This document shows positions 30,325-30,369 of a stretch of DNA of 30,369 nucleotides, in pieces. The stretch is from assembly GCA_964648485.1 (NCBI GenBank), contig CAZYOF010000028.1, positions 1 through 30,369 on the forward strand. Direction: 5' to 3'. Position 1 is the stretch's first letter. Each line of letters begins with the position of its first letter. The notes beneath the pieces are model-generated. The model did no database searches. It worked only from the letters and a program-made list of their open reading frames with translations, and had not been told where the DNA came from. This DNA is from DAIOEK01 sp964648485 (GTDB lineage: Bacteria; Chloroflexota; Anaerolineae; Anaerolineales; Anaerolineaceae). Made by a program: the position numbers and the translations under genes.

Positions 30325-30369
30325 TCGGCCGTATACTTACCAGACGTAGCCGCCCGAATGTTTACCAGG
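30325..30369 (+). other. Scaffold right end, repeat-like
   Basis: The last bases (CCCGAATGTTTACCAGG) resemble the start of the hairpin unit after tRNA-Pro (TCGGGTGTTTCCCTTACCAGG). The scaffold may therefore break inside another copy of that repeat. The similarity is short and imperfect. Confidence 0.3.

Overview
The window looks like a whole or nearly whole scaffold from a Chloroflexota bacterium, most likely class Anaerolineae. This is an inference from gene content: a dephospho-CoA kinase fused to an acetyltransferase-like domain, many lipoproteins with Pro/Thr-rich linkers, three LysM-M23 lipoproteins in a row, and a PIN-TRAM membrane protein. No rRNA or other decisive marker is present. 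A run of exactly 100 N (21217-21316) marks a scaffold gap.

Left part (1-10442). A minus-strand tRNA cluster (Phe, Gly, Cys) has two near-consensus sigma70-type promoters and an intrinsic terminator. Then come plus-strand housekeeping genes: coaE (fused), cdaA and its partner cdaR (c-di-AMP synthesis), der (ribosome assembly GTPase), lepB (signal peptidase I), a small YgiT-type zinc-finger protein, a NERD-domain superfamily I helicase, a membrane-anchored PIN-TRAM protein and an RlmB-type rRNA methyltransferase.

Middle part (10443-20965). A short minus-strand pair holds an alkyltransferase-like DNA-repair protein and an unrecognised all-helical protein. Next is a ferritin with its own extended -10 promoter. 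A tightly packed minus-strand operon of six genes runs from 19379 down to 12178: polysaccharide deacetylase lipoprotein, HIT hydrolase, three paralogous LysM-M23 peptidase lipoproteins and an AAC(3)-family acetyltransferase. It appears to be a cell-envelope remodelling operon. It converges on the ferritin gene at a shared bidirectional terminator. A soluble GAF histidine kinase diverges from the operon.

Right part (20966-30369). After tRNA-Pro(CGG) there is a tandem repeat containing a copy of the tRNA 3' end, then the N gap, then an AT-rich accessory region up to about 27000. It holds lipoproteins, small unrecognised ORFs, a phage-like coiled-coil protein and a family of REP-like palindromic repeats placed between ORFs. 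Normal composition returns with an Mpv17-like membrane protein, an ABC exporter and a metallophosphoesterase lipoprotein that stops early next to the scaffold end.

The least explained structures are: (1) a hairpin repeat found at the left scaffold end and on both sides of the N gap, whose stem changes by compensation between copies; (2) the ORF-repeat-ORF-repeat array at 22.9-25.8 kb; (3) the tandem M23 lipoproteins with a conserved DxDGDG loop inside the peptidase domain; (4) a perfect palindrome over a strong promoter at 8.5 kb.
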